A stretch of DNA of 64,000 nucleotides from the NCBI RefSeq assembly GCF_030936135.1, contig NC_082604.1:1986501-2050500 (forward strand), written 5' to 3'. The stretch is from Gavia stellata. Its lineage: Eukaryota > Chordata > Aves > Gaviiformes > Gaviidae. A program made the position numbers and the translations under genes. Every line of letters begins with the position of its first letter. Within the stretch, counting starts at the first letter, position 1. Positions 12,701 to 24,700 of this stretch are shown here, one piece after another. The notes beneath the pieces are model-generated. The model saw only the letters and a program-made list of their open reading frames with translations, made no database searches and was not told the origin of the DNA.

Positions 12701-15700
12701 ACAAACAAGGCCATTCCTCTGCTGTCAAAATTTCCCAAGTATCTTCCTTCTCACAAAAACCTTTCCAACTGATCACTTTGATCTCACAAGGAGACCTGAA
12801 CACAGCATCTGATAGTGTTTTCCATCATGGGTGATTGCTAATAGCACAATGTCTTCCAGAGTTGTCATCTTTCCTCCAGCCTGACACCCAAGCTTTGGCA
12901 AGCCTAATTCATTGCTTATATACATAAAAAGTATATTGTGAACAGCTCAACTGGAAAACCCACTGCTGAAACCCAGGTATTTTAACCTGAATGCTTACAC
13001 TTGAGTAAAGGAACTATCAACACATTAATTTCCGTGGTCAGCACTCAAGTATCTAGGCTCTTAAGAAAATAACGTAATTCACCCATTCACAGGTTTTGTT
13101 GTCTCTCCATTAATTCTTTATTAAATATGTATCTCTTACATAACACACCTGGTAAAGCCAATGTAAAGTGGCTAGCAGTGATGTTTATAGTCCTATTTTT
13201 AGACTAGCAGCATATTTGATGTCTCAATTATGCCTGTTAACAGCTTCAAGAGGAATCCTGTCACTGCGTACAGCTTGTTTAGCAGATGAGTATAAGGATA
13301 GGTAATACAGCGCAAAAGGCATTTTCATAGTGTACATTTGCATTGCCACGTAACAAATACAGTAAGCAAGCTACTTGCTCCACAACTTCTTTTGGGAGCT
13401 TGGAAAGCCGTCTAATCTTTAAAGCTTTCCAGCCTGTTAATTTTCAAGTTAAATTAATATATATTTAAGTCAGTTGTCTGTTGAAATTCACATTTATCTC
13501 TACTGCTTCTTTTTCATGGACTATACCGTTAACTACTCCAGAAACATCATTGCTTCCAGTGAGAAAACGTAATACATTAATGTGACCTAAAATGGAAAAT
13601 CTGCTGATGCACATATTTCTTTTATTTCACAGAAAAACTAAGATCTAGATTTCCTGACGCTTCATGCTCAGAAACTAGCTGTTAGAATTTCTAAGACTTA
13701 AAAGGCAGGCCACCTCCAAACTGTACCAGCAGAGACACAAGCCTAGGTAGCTGACTCCCTCTTAGAGAAAAGCTGCAAAAAGATCTAACTTGATAGTTTA
13801 GCTTTTCAAATCCTGAAACCACACATGCCCCTTTGTATTCAACATCCACAGATCACTTATCTCTGGAAACTGAACCGGGCTAAATTGGACTTCAGTTCAC
13901 CTCTGACACAATCATCTGACTTGCGAAGAGGAGGAAGAGGTAAAAGAAGTAAACTCACCTGGATTCAGACCTGGATCTAGATTTTGACCTGGAACGCCTG
14001 GAATCCTCCTTAGATCGAGATCTTGCAGGGGTGTGTCTCCCCGACTTGCCAGACCCATGAGCACTTCCGCTTCTGGAAGCAGAACGGGATTCCTGCACGC
14101 AGATATTGAAAGCCTAATTTGTACACAATTTCTCGTTTACCTAAGGTCTGTAAACAAGCTCCAGTGAAATAAATGGCAAAAATTCGTATCTATGTGTCCG
14201 GGCAGTTGGCATTAGAACTGCCTAGATTTTTAAGAAGGTTTTTTTTTTTTTTCCCTGGTAGACACTTCTTTACCCTGCATATACTTTTGCTATTAAACAG
14301 ATAATGCATGCATGTTTAGCAAAATATACAGGGACACATAAACAGACTAGTAATTACTTAGCGTAGTGCTTTCAGATTCCAGATTACTTCTTATCTTAAC
14401 TTCATTTTTATTCCTTTTCTTCATTCTTCCGTTTCAAATTCTGACTTCTTTCATCTTCCCCACTTCACACAAATTGCTCAATATTCTACAAGTGGGACTT
14501 CTGGTCTGATAATTAGCATGCATTCACTTTCTTTTTTTTCAAATTTCAGCTTCACTTATTCCTGAGCTTCAAATAATTCTCATTTATAAAACTTGTCAAA
14601 TGGCGACTTCCGCATTTTCCTTCTTCAACATTAACCTTAATAGAAAAAGAACAGGATGAAGAATATTTAAAAACTCCAGGATAAAATCTAGTGCCAAAAC
14701 TGAAACTAGAAAAAAAATGTTTTGTGGACTTTTACTATATGCAGTTATATGCAGTTCAAGAATTGAATCTACCAAATGCCCTACTATTTTATAAACAGTC
14801 AATTCAGTTTAACTTAGTACTAAGAAACTGAATTCGCTATTTATGCCTATATTTAATAGCAAATGCACAGTGGATCAACTGAGTATCTACTAATGAATTC
14901 TAGCATTAGGAAACTCAAAATACTTTGCACTGTCAGCCACGTACTTAGACAAAATCAGCAAGAAGTGACTTAAGTAAGGTCCCTACTGCGGCCAGAGACG
15001 ACTAACTGGTGTGCTTTTTGAATGCAGAAAGCACAATGTGGTTGGTCCTTCAATGACTTACGTTATTTTTTGGGACATTCTTGCAGTTTAGAAGGCCTAG
15101 TTTGAAGGGTTATGAGCACACTCACACCTACTCTGCCTGCACAAGTGTGATTACATATGCAGGCTTCATGCTTCCAAGTAAATCATAATTTTCCACCAAC
15201 CAAAAATGCAATTCCATGCAAAACATTCAAACACTGTTCTGGAATAATACCCCAGCTACTCTATTATTTACTTGTAATCTTCTTTGGTAATGACAACCTA
15301 ATTAGCATTTTCACCTTTTTGTATTTTTATCATCAGTATAATGCTTAACTTCAGTCACACGGCTTAAACCCTTGGTTTGAACACACTAGAAGGTATTATT
15401 TATTTCAAGGTATTAGAGAAAATTTAAAATTCAACAGCAGAATTCTATTTTTCCTAACACCAAACAATTCTAAATTTTGTGTCAATTCTGATCAAGAATG
15501 CTCACTAACACCACCGGAGTATCAGATTTTTCTCAAAAAATCACTTGTTTTATCTTTGTAACACCTCTTAAACCTGAACACTCTATTTAATGGGCATTCT
15601 ATACTAAGCATTCAGAAATTCATTTGCTCACCCAAAACTTAATCATGCTTAAACCACTTCCATACAACTTAAACCAAAGTTTAGCTATTTACAATTGCCC

Positions 15701-18700
15701 ACCATACAAAATGGGGGGGACGGGACACAACTTGCAGGGTAAAGCAGATTCTCAATTAATACCAAGAGCAACAGAAATAAAGCAAAGTTGATCAAGGCCA
15801 TATTCTTCTCCGGCAAAATGTTTAAGGAGGTGTTCTAAACCATAGTCACCTCATATACTAACCCTGCAAAGGGCAGTGCAAATATTGAGAATTAATTTCA
15901 GTTACAAATAACAAATTTAACCTAAAGCCATGGCTACCTTGAAAAGAAAACAATCCAAGGAGATGAGTTCTGAGTTAATGTATTAATTTAGCTGTAAGAA
16001 GTCTTCAACCCTTTTAAAAAAGTTAGACAAAGCAAGATTGAAGAAGGGATAAAAACCAAAGCTAAGGCTGTTCTTCATTTAAGGAAAAACACTTCCATTC
16101 ACAAAACATAACACTCTTGACGGATTCAGGCTAGACAGAAGGAGCCACGTCCAAATACAGGTGGTCTAATAGTGAAAAGGACACAAGAAACAAACAATGG
16201 GAGGGAAGCAGCAGGGACGATCTTGCCCATAAGCATACCCCATACCCTTTTTAGAGTTTTTAGAAGTCAACAAGCTTTGAAGAAATCAGTAGAGAAATGG
16301 TATTAGCACAAGCAAATGACTGAAGTCTAGCTATTTGATACATATTTTTTTTGGATGATCTTTCCTATGTTAGGTTAAGATTGATGTGGAAACTGGACAC
16401 CAAGGATCCGAGAAGAAACTTAGGAAGAAAAAAAACTTAAAACAACTGTGTATCTGCATCAGAAAACTAAACAGCTGGCTTATTTTTTCCTCTAGCTCCT
16501 TTGGACTTTACAACATTTTCCAGTTTTTAAACATCCACATTTTGTTTCCAGATCATCCTTCTTCGAAACCTCTCTCTTCAATCCACCACATTTTACAAGA
16601 TTATGTCACTTTATTACTTCCAGCCTCAAAGGAATTCACTGCATCTCACCTGCTCCAGATATTACTAGGACTGGTAATAACCCATAAAATTTCAAAGTTG
16701 TTACCCTCCCCACCCCAACCCCCAGGAAATCCTCCCTACCCAAAATTTCAAACACCAGGAGCCTACAGCACTCCAGACTCAGTTTAGGCCCCATTATACT
16801 GACGCTCATTAAGGGTTCACACAAGCCACCCCCACAGTTCACTTAAATCGGAGAGTTTCTGCTATCTGGTTTTGTTGTTCTTAATACATTCTGTTTTACT
16901 ATTTTTTCATCTTTCACTTTGTGAATTTTAAGTTTTTTTTAAAAAAAGTAGGCTCCTGTCATGGCATGCAGAAAAAGAGAGAAGAGGAAACAACCTTCTT
17001 TATCCTACCTATATTCAAACGCTGCGGGTAAGCAGATCAAGACTGGTGTTCACTACCAAAGAACCATTTTTTTCTAACCTTGAATTAGTGAAGCGTAGAT
17101 TTTAAACCACCAGATCCCTTGATCTTTAGCAACAGTTCCTCCCCTTCATCAGGCATTACTGGAATTCAGGTGGGAGCCCTGAAGTCCAGGCTTGTGGTTT
17201 CCAAATTATTCTTTCCATACTTTAAGCATATTAAAAACAATGTGTAATACTGTAGGGATGGTATTTTTAACACCTCTAAGCACATTCATAAAGATGCATT
17301 ACAGCCATCTACTCTATAAGCAGGGAATGTCACAACAGCAGGATTATTTTGCAGGGAGTAAATAGAAAAGGTTTCCACAGACAGAAGCGGCTGTAAGGTA
17401 TGCAGGTGAGAACCATGTGTTCTTTGCACTTCTCAGATCCAGTTTTTTCCTCACAGGAATACAAGTTACAGATTTCAGCTTCTTAATGTAAGATACAGGC
17501 AAATAAAATCAGTGGTTTTTTAAATCCTAAATCCCTATAAACTTACATATTTCCACTTGTTTTCCTGAAGAAGGGTGCAGCCTCACATTACCAAATCTGC
17601 AGTCAGATTTATTCAAGGTGTAATTGTGCTCACTTCATATTCCTTCAACCTCTCTACTACTGAATTTAGCAATTGATCCAACAGAAAAATAACAGCTTTT
17701 GCCTCTCTCTCCCCCTGAAGCACGCGATCACCAGATCAGATCACTGCTGGGAGGGGCTGGGAATCCACTCCGAGGGAAAGCAGAACAACCCCTTCTCACA
17801 ACAGTTTCCAAACTCCACCAAAAAAAGACAAGAGTGTGTTTTGAAAAATCAAGCTAACAGACGATGAGCACGGAAGCCCAGCTTCCTCCCACCACCTCTG
17901 CCACTCACGCTGTCCCTGTGGGTTCATTCAGTGCACCGAGCTGGTGGGAAACTAATCCATCAGCAGAAAAACAAACCATTTTCTGAGAGCTTAGGGTACT
18001 GAATCAGCCCACCAAGAGGTCAGATCAAGTGCTAGCTGATGAAGGAGGAACACAGGGAATGACCTATCCTTTTGGTGGCATCAAGCTATCAGATGGTTTC
18101 TAAGCTTCTCAAACTGCTTCCTTAGACCTTCTTCCACAACTTAGTAATAAAATCAGCATTTTTGAAAATAGATATATTAAGTACCTTGCAAGTAGATCTA
18201 TAAATTAAGCATTTATACCATTCAAATTACTCTGATTAAAAAACCAAAAAACCTGACTACCATATTAAACAGTTTCTGATCAGACACATACCAAGTAAAC
18301 ACTATCAGTATTAACTAATTCACAGGATGAGACTGTTTTTTCCTTTAACTAGCCTCCTTTCCAACCCTTCCATCCCTGAATCACATGCCCTTCAGTGAGC
18401 ACAATTTCAATGAAAGAAAACAAAACAGAAGTGACTCAGAAAAACGTGGCAATTTTTACAGCACACTGACAGTATTTGAAGTATATTCCAGTATTTTAAG
18501 CATTGGTAGCATTTAATAATTTATAGTCTCCTCAGTCAAAAAAAGTTTCCAGGGTTTAATCCCACTATGGAGTATAAACTGTAAAAGAGAATTTGACTGG
18601 GCATTTTTCTTCTTTTCCTTTTTTTTTCTTTTAAAACTGTGACATAAGCCAGTTTAAGTTTGTGTTGCTGCTGAAATAGCAAGTCCCATTACTTGCAAAA

Positions 18701-21215
18701 GCACCTGGTATTTCTTCTTCATCCCCAATGCTGACATGAGGACTCATGGCTACACAATCAAGCCAAGCCTGGAAACCAATGCAGCTGGAAACGGAATCAG
18801 AAAAAAAAATTCAGCTGATTTAATTCGCAGATCTGACTGACTATACAAACACTAGTACAAGGGAGAAAGCAGGAACACATTTTCAGAAGCACAGTTCTTG
18901 TTGGCAGCATACACTTGGAACAGCTTAACAGACAATTGTAAAGTCATATCCTAGATTATTTATCCAAACACTGTTTCTACTCCGCAGAGACTTTAGCGCT
19001 TCCAGCTTGAAAAAGTAGAAAGCCATTGACTTGGTAAAATACAAGCCTTAAGTAAGCAAAAAATATCATAAATAACACTGGCAATAGCATTAGAAAAGCC
19101 ACTCCCTGACCTAGTCTGAAATAGCAGGCTTGCAGCTCTATGGTTTTATCTTTTAGTTTTACAAACATGTACATTGCATACAACTTACCTATTTATGATT
19201 CACAAAAGTTCAGACATAACTTATTTTAAGCCTTGGTGAAGACTGCCTGCACATTATTTTTCTTTTTTTTTTAAATAAAAGTACAGAAAAGATAAAATAG
19301 AAAGGCAGCTGGGACAGCAACTGCTGTGCTATCATATCCTGCACAGTTATGTTTCAAAAAGACTTTGCTATAAAGGTTTTAATATTTCCACTCATTCTGA
19401 TTGAAAATACAATGCGGGTTACCCTGGCAAACTTTACTGAAGTTGGCTACCATCTTAACTTGGTTTTCAGTCTGACTTGCACAACAGCAATTAAATCAAG
19501 TTTTTAAAAAGCTAACACACAGGAATCCTCCTTGAGCAAGTAAGAAGTAATACTCCCTCACTAAAAACATACCAGTTGTAAGAGTGACATGAAGACATCA
19601 ATGAAAAGATAATACTGGGGGTGGTAGGAGTCTATTCTTTAATCCCTATCTTTCAGCATTCATTTATATCTAGCATTTTTAGCTTCCTGGAGACCAAATT
19701 TTTCTAAGCTAACCTACACCTCAGAGTACAAACACTCATACTATTAAAGCTTATTATAGTGAATCTGAGTAAGAAAAGGCCATATTCAAAGACAGACACT
19801 GCAAGGCACTGCAATTTTGTGCTCAGAATTATGACACTCTTTAATTTACTTTGCCACCTCCAGTGGAAGTTTAAAATTTAAATTACTTATCACCTCCACA
19901 ACTCCCTCTGATGCTGCAGTAAGTTAAAAAGTTAGACTGATGCTGAAAAAAACCACAAGAACACAGTATTGATCCCTGCGCTGCACTTGTCTGTTGCAGT
20001 AAAAATTAAAGACCTCAAAGGAAAAAAAGACTGATTTGCTAAAGAAAAACCAACTACACATAATCTGTATTGCAGATGTACATCACAACTATGAAGCTGA
20101 GCAAGTCATCTACTGCGGTATTAGTAAAATTCCCTCCAGACAGTAACATCTTGCAGCAACTATGCAGTTTAAGAGAACAATCTAATGCAGGTTTCACAAA
20201 GCAAGGATACTGCCCTAGCACTGAGCGCGTTCAGTTTGAGGCTCAACCCTTCGACTATTGCAATCATATTTAAATCAAATTAGACACCCAGCCACCTGGA
20301 TGCAAGGCTGCAACTACGTCAAGAAGCAGAGTTAATATTTTACAAGCAAGCGCCAGGAGCAGCAAATCGGAGCTCAATTTAGAAAGTAATTCACCAAAAG
20401 TGAATTACAATGCAGCTTTGCAGAGAGTATAACAAAGGCTCAGACTACTACCGGCTCGGGATCTTCCTTCCCTAACCAGACGTTACCTAACAGAGCTGGG
20501 GGATGCAGGACGAAGCACCACGGCACCAGCCGACACCGCCGCAGCCCGGCTGCGAGCTCGGCGGGGCCTGAAGGGCCGTGCAGCCCCAGCGCTGCTGCGG
20601 GAGGCACGGGGGAGCGGAGCCAGCCGCCCCCTGCCCGCCGGCGCCGCGGTGGGAACTGGCAGCGGCCGCCCGGCCCCGCCACAGTCCGTGCCCCGCCACA
20701 GTCCGTGCCCCGCACCCCCTCGGGCAGCCCCACCACGCTCGGGGCAGGGACAAGGCAGCCCCACCGGGGAGAGAGGCGCCGGCGGGGGCGCAGCGACAGG
20801 GCCCGGGACACGCAGCCCCGCCGCCCTCGGCCATTTTGTCCCTCTCCGGCGCGCCCGGTCACCAGCCCAAGATGGCGCCGGGCAGACTCACCATGGAGCG
20901 CGCCGGCGGGCGGGCAGCTAGAGCGTCCCCGCCGCGCGCCCCCACCGCCTTCCCGGCCGGGCCAGCCGCCATCTTCCCCCACCAAGCCCCGGCCTAGCCG
21001 GGACTCCCGCGCGGCCGCCGAGGCCTCCTCACCCGCCCCGCCACGGCGGCCCCTCCCGCGGCGGCTCCGCCACCCGCTCCGCCCAGGCCGCGGGACGGGG
21101 ACACGGGGACGGCCGCGCCGCCCGGGAAGGGGCGGAGGGGGGGCCCGGCCGAGCAGCGCACTCAGGCTCCGTGTATTACCCGCTCGCCGTAGTTCTGCTC
21201 CCCGCTGTCGCTCAT
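764..21215 (-). CDS. TRA2B: Transformer-2 beta splicing regulator, last codons not found
   Basis: SR-like splicing activator that binds GAA-rich exonic enhancers in nuclear pre-mRNA. Coding exons read in frame on the minus strand: 21180-21215, 13959-14092, 9654-9816, 8594-8782, 7149-7264, 5887-5970, 1570-1632, 764-837. All join with GT-AG introns and matching phases. Seen: start [14 protein letters not shown]1 domain (about residues 13-110, many Arg-Ser pairs); one RRM (about 112-195) with RNP2 LGVFGL near 120 and RNP1 RGFAFVYF at 159-166; a linker containing [14 protein letters not shown]; a run of nine glycines; and an RS2 tail. NCCLGVF, the RS1 layout and the glycine run match TRA2B rather than TRA2A. 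Length so far is about 286 residues; the human protein has 288. The exon ending at 764 has a strong donor (GTAAGT), and I found no exon encoding the usual final RRY and stop in 1-755, so the last exon is probably left of the window. Identity is very secure; the 3' end is unresolved. Confidence 0.97.
4468..4935 (-). mobile_element. 5'-truncated CR1 LINE (3' end of the RT ORF plus tail)
   Basis: In the minus direction the translation carries the typical C-terminal CR1 reverse-transcriptase motifs, such as [39 protein letters not shown] and [15 protein letters not shown]. It ends with the CR1 tail (ATTCTATGATTCTGTG on the minus strand) near 4468. Only about the last 460 bp are present, so it cannot move by itself. 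It lies within TRA2B intron sequence between the exons at 1570-1632 and 5887-5970, in the same orientation as the gene. CR1 is the dominant LINE of birds and reptiles. Confidence 0.93.
12405..12560 (+). mobile_element. Short diverged CR1 3' fragment
   Basis: The plus strand reads gaggttttcaaaacccaact, then a stretch resembling the CR1 tail region (ggataaagccctgagaag, then tctgagcccagagctgac), and ends near cctatgaatctct. It lies in the large TRA2B intron between exons 9654-9816 and 13959-14092, antisense to the gene. It is older and more diverged than the copy at 4.5 kb. Confidence 0.75.
14358..14635 (-). other. TRA2B: Candidate TRA2B poison exon in intron 1
   Basis: On the minus strand a pyrimidine-rich tract ending in TATTAAG precedes position 14635. 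About 278 nt of GAA-rich sequence follows, with repeats such as GAAGAAGGAAAA and GGAAGAATGAAGAAAAGG. A GTAATT donor sits at 14352-14357. Coding exon 1 ends in phase 0. Splicing to this segment gives 27 codons and then TGA at 14552-14554, well before the RRM. Known: vertebrate TRA2B has a conserved poison exon of about 276 nt between the first two coding exons. Its own protein activates it through GAA motifs, which lowers TRA2B output. Position, size, motif content and early stop all fit. The exact donor is the least certain part (GTTAAG further upstream is an alternative). This is inferred from sequence and not from transcripts. Confidence 0.7.
14636..21179 (-). other. TRA2B intron 1, 5' part: no coding exon
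   Basis: AT-rich intron sequence from the first coding exon to the candidate poison exon. I saw no further exon with homology I recognise, no LINE and no clear tRNA or snoRNA. Scattered T and A runs occur, for example at 18620 and 19260. The rightmost part (above 20,450) is CpG island. Confidence 0.6.
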
Positions 21216-21750
21216 CGTCCCGCCGCACCGCTCCCCGCCACCGCCGCGCCGACCCGACCCGACCGTTCCCGGCGCCAGCGCTCTCCGCAGAGGAAGTGAC
21301 GCGGCCCGCGCGCGCGCGCGCCGGGCCCCGCCCCCGCGCTGCCGGCCGTGAGGCGCCAAGCCCCGCCCCCTCCGCCCGGAGATGAAGCCCCGCCCCCCGC
21401 CGCCGGCCCTGAGGTGAAGCCCCGCCCTCCGCCGTGAGGTGGAGGCCGCGGCTTTTGGCGGCGGGAGGCGGCGGTCGTCCTCCCCCCTCCCCGGGCTCGG
21501 GAGCTGCTCGGTCCCGGGGGTCACAGCCTGGCGAGTGAGCCCTTCAGAGCAAGCTCCAGTGCCGGGTGGAGATGGTCCTGCCCGCCCGGCCGGGGGAGTC
21601 TGCGGCCAAGGCCGGGATCTCCTCTTTCCCCCCGGCCTCACCTTCCACAGGCCGCGGGTGCCGTGGAAACGGTTTAAAAAAAAAAATCACTGTGATTGCA
21701 AGGGTCTTTCCTGGGCGAGATGCCCAAGAGTTTTAAAGCATTAGTTTAGT
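20450..21750 (-). promoter_or_regulatory. TRA2B: CpG island and promoter of TRA2B
   Basis: A very GC- and CpG-rich block, abruptly different from the AT-rich DNA to its left. It spans the TRA2B first coding exon, the start of intron 1 and the upstream flank, including a CG-only alternating run near 21307-21320. A 16-base unit (acagtccgtgccccgc) is repeated back to back at about 20680-20712. Long open frames on both strands here come from base composition. No TATA box is evident, as expected for a housekeeping CpG promoter. Transcription might run both ways, but no plus-strand exon could be recognised. Confidence 0.75.
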
Positions 21751-21759
21751 GCAGGTCGG

Positions 21760-24700
21760 GATTGAAGACAAGGCTATTTCTAAAATACCCACGTGAGGGC
21801 AGCATAGCATCACGGAACAGCCATTTTTGCTCAGTCGTTGCATTGTTTCTTCATAAAACACGTACCACTGCGTCTGCGAGGAGCGGCACAAACACCTTTT
21901 TCTCCATCACAGGCACTCCGGCTGTCACTGACTATTGTCTCATTTGTTTTTATTTCACCCTGGCAAGACAAGCAGCACGAGGAAAGCACCATCATCCCCC
22001 GAAGGGCCAATGCGGCTCCGACTGTGCAGGTGTTAAACAAGGACATGCAAATGGAGTGGACGGCCATGACTTAAAATACACCCTTTCAGTTTAAGCAAAA
22101 TACCGACTTATTCAGCGCTCTTGAAACCACAGCACTGTGCGAGGGCTGAAGTCTGGAGACAGAAGGAGTCATCGCACCCCGTCAGCACATCCCAGTGCAC
22201 TGGTTAGCCCATGTGCTGCTGCTGAAGGTTGCGATGCCCCTCCACGACTGCTCCCATAACCCTCTGACACACCAGCAGCAATTATTTCTCTTAAACACTT
22301 TTTCTGTAGAGTGAGAGTTGGGATGATGCTCTGCACACCCCTGCGTTTGTGCTGTTAAACGAGCAGCAAGGCAGAGAGCTGAACAGCTCGGTACCTCTTT
22401 TAACTGGATTTTTTTGCTGCTGAGGTTATTCCCAGCGCCATTTGCCACACAGATTTAAGAGGTGGCAGCAACATGCTCGAGCAGTAAAACTGAAAAGGCC
22501 AAACAGCAGGCTGGCAGCAAACTAAAAAGTGAAGACAGCAATTTGACTGACAGCTTTAAATGTCGGCGAGTTCTGCTGTGTGGCAAGTAACTCCGGAGCT
22601 GCAGATTTCCAGGTGATGACTCCTGAAATGCCCAGGGGGAACTCCAGCTCCCTTTCTACTAGCTTTGATGCTCACGAGAAGAGACAAGCTGGAGGCTCCT
22701 TGGCTGCCTTCCTTCTCCCTCCCAGCCCCAGAACACAAAGATGAATTTATCAGCCAAAGAGGAAAGAGATCGGTATTTTTGCAGCTTTTGCTGATTTAAA
22801 GATACCGCAGCTTTTTTAATGCCACTTTTCAATGGTTTCATCTCAATGCTTTGCTGGCGTTATAGCACAGTTAGCGATACACTGCGCTGTACAAAGTCCT
22901 AAGCAAGGGTTGAAGGATGTAGTCACAGAAAGCACAGCCGTGTTTATTGAATCACCGAGAACTCAAGCTCAGAAAAATCAGTTTTCCCTATATGCTGCTT
23001 GTAACAGAAGGGGGAGAAGGAACATCCTGTACTGAAGGGGCAGAGACACATCTGACATGAGCTGTCCAAGCTGACTAATATCCAGGAGCATGACATCAAA
23101 GTTCTGGGTCATCTTTAGAAACCATAACACTCACCCAAAATGTTCAGTGCAGTTTTGACTGAAAGCACCTGAACTCTACAGGGAATCTCCTTTGCTTCAC
23201 TTTTGTTGCCGAAATTTTGCCGGCCATTTGTTTTCCAGCCCTCGGTCTATATTTATAAAGCTAGGCAGTCCTTGACCCTCAGAGAGGGTCCTGTGGCTGT
23301 AAAAACCAAATCTCTGCCCACAACACCCGCTGCAGAACCAGACATTGACCCGCAGGGTCTGCCCACCCCTCCTCAAGCTCTTCCGCTTCACCAGCGGGAC
23401 CGAGGAGACACCGTCGGGGATAAATCGGCTGGAGTTTGCCAGGGGCGAGGCCCGCTCGCAGCTCCCCTATCCCAATGGTGGCAGGCACCCCGAGGCTCCT
23501 GAAAATGCCCTGAGCAGGAGAACAGGGCACAAAGGAAAAGGGGCAGATGATCAGAGAGTGCTCTGATCCTTTCTATTCACATTTAAACTTGGTCAACCAA
23601 GAGCTACCGAAGCAAACCTACCTTTCGGCAAACATCTGAGCCTACTGTTCTCAGCCTCTGCAACAGTGACGCAGATGTGTGAGATGATCCCAAGGAGATT
23701 ATCTCCCGGCTCCCTGAGGCAGCCAGAGATGCAGCCCTTCCTTTCTCTTTGCACAGGGAGTGCAATTGGATTTAAGAGATGTTTTCTGGTTTGCTTGGGC
23801 CATTTCCAGCTTGCATTTCTACGACGTGAATGTGCATTTGTGGGACTCCTGACTGTCTTCTCCACGGCTGTATTCCTGACAGATTTTATAAAAGCCAGTT
23901 GTGCAGTTAAAGTAGCAGTCTCACACATGCTACCTCATCTTCAGGTGCAACTCATTCCTCAGAAGACATCCCTCAAAACCTACAAACGGCTCAGGTCGTG
24001 CATTCTGGTTTCAGAGCGCGCTTAGACATGACTCTGGTTCAAGCAGTGACTGTCCTCTCTGTGCTCATTTCCATCTGCTCTTTCAGCAGCCGGCGCTCAG
24101 GGATAAAGGTTGTTATTCTTAGCAGGATCGGTTCACTGATCCCCTTCCAGTGAAGAGCCGCAGAAGTGCTTGGTCTGACACAGCTCTGGGCAGCGCAGAG
24201 CCGGGAAGAAGGGGTGCAGCAAGATGGTGGGGGGAGCTCACACCCGTGCTGCCACTGAAAAGCTGTTTGAGAAACTGGACCATCACCCTTGGCAGCAGAG
24301 CCGTTTAACACCAGTTCACTAATTATTTTTGAGCTGGCTTGCTCCCTAATGTGATTTCTGCGTGCTCTAGTGAGCATGTTGGCGTGCTATGCAGGGCAGT
24401 GCGGGGGCAAGAAGAGGCGGAGGGGGAGCAGGGAGCTGTCAGGGTGGCTCTGCAGCTGCAGACATGTTGGAATCGGAGTGCGTCGCTGAAAAAACCCATC
24501 TTTTCATAACTTTCAGAAGTGCGGATTTTTTCATAGGCTGCAATTCAGTAAGAAAATGCCAAAGATTTAGCAACCCCTGAGTGAGCATCGTTATTTGCCT
24601 TTTACATCATAAAGATCTCTTTGTCAAAATAATAATTTTTCCTCATCTTGCATTACTCATGGGAGTGGATTTTTCCTTTACTTGAATTACATATGATATC

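Larger units (their letters stand above)
1633..13958 (-). other. TRA2B introns 2 to 7 (large non-coding stretches)
   Basis: The gaps between TRA2B coding exons (1633-5886, 5971-7148, 7265-8593, 8783-9653, 9817-13958) are AT-rich intron. They contain the CR1 copies listed separately and a T-rich tract at 2371-2394. No other gene or structured RNA was recognised. Confidence 0.6.

Noticed and set aside
20440-21385. Long overlapping frames on both strands at the TRA2B CpG island
   Set aside because: CpG-rich DNA with Arg/Pro/Ala-rich translations in several frames at once. Only the 12-codon TRA2B exon 1 is supported.
23666-24025. 119-codon plus-strand frame in the TRA2B-CFAP410 gap
   Set aside because: No recognisable domain, overlapped by a similar-size minus-strand frame, no splice partners.
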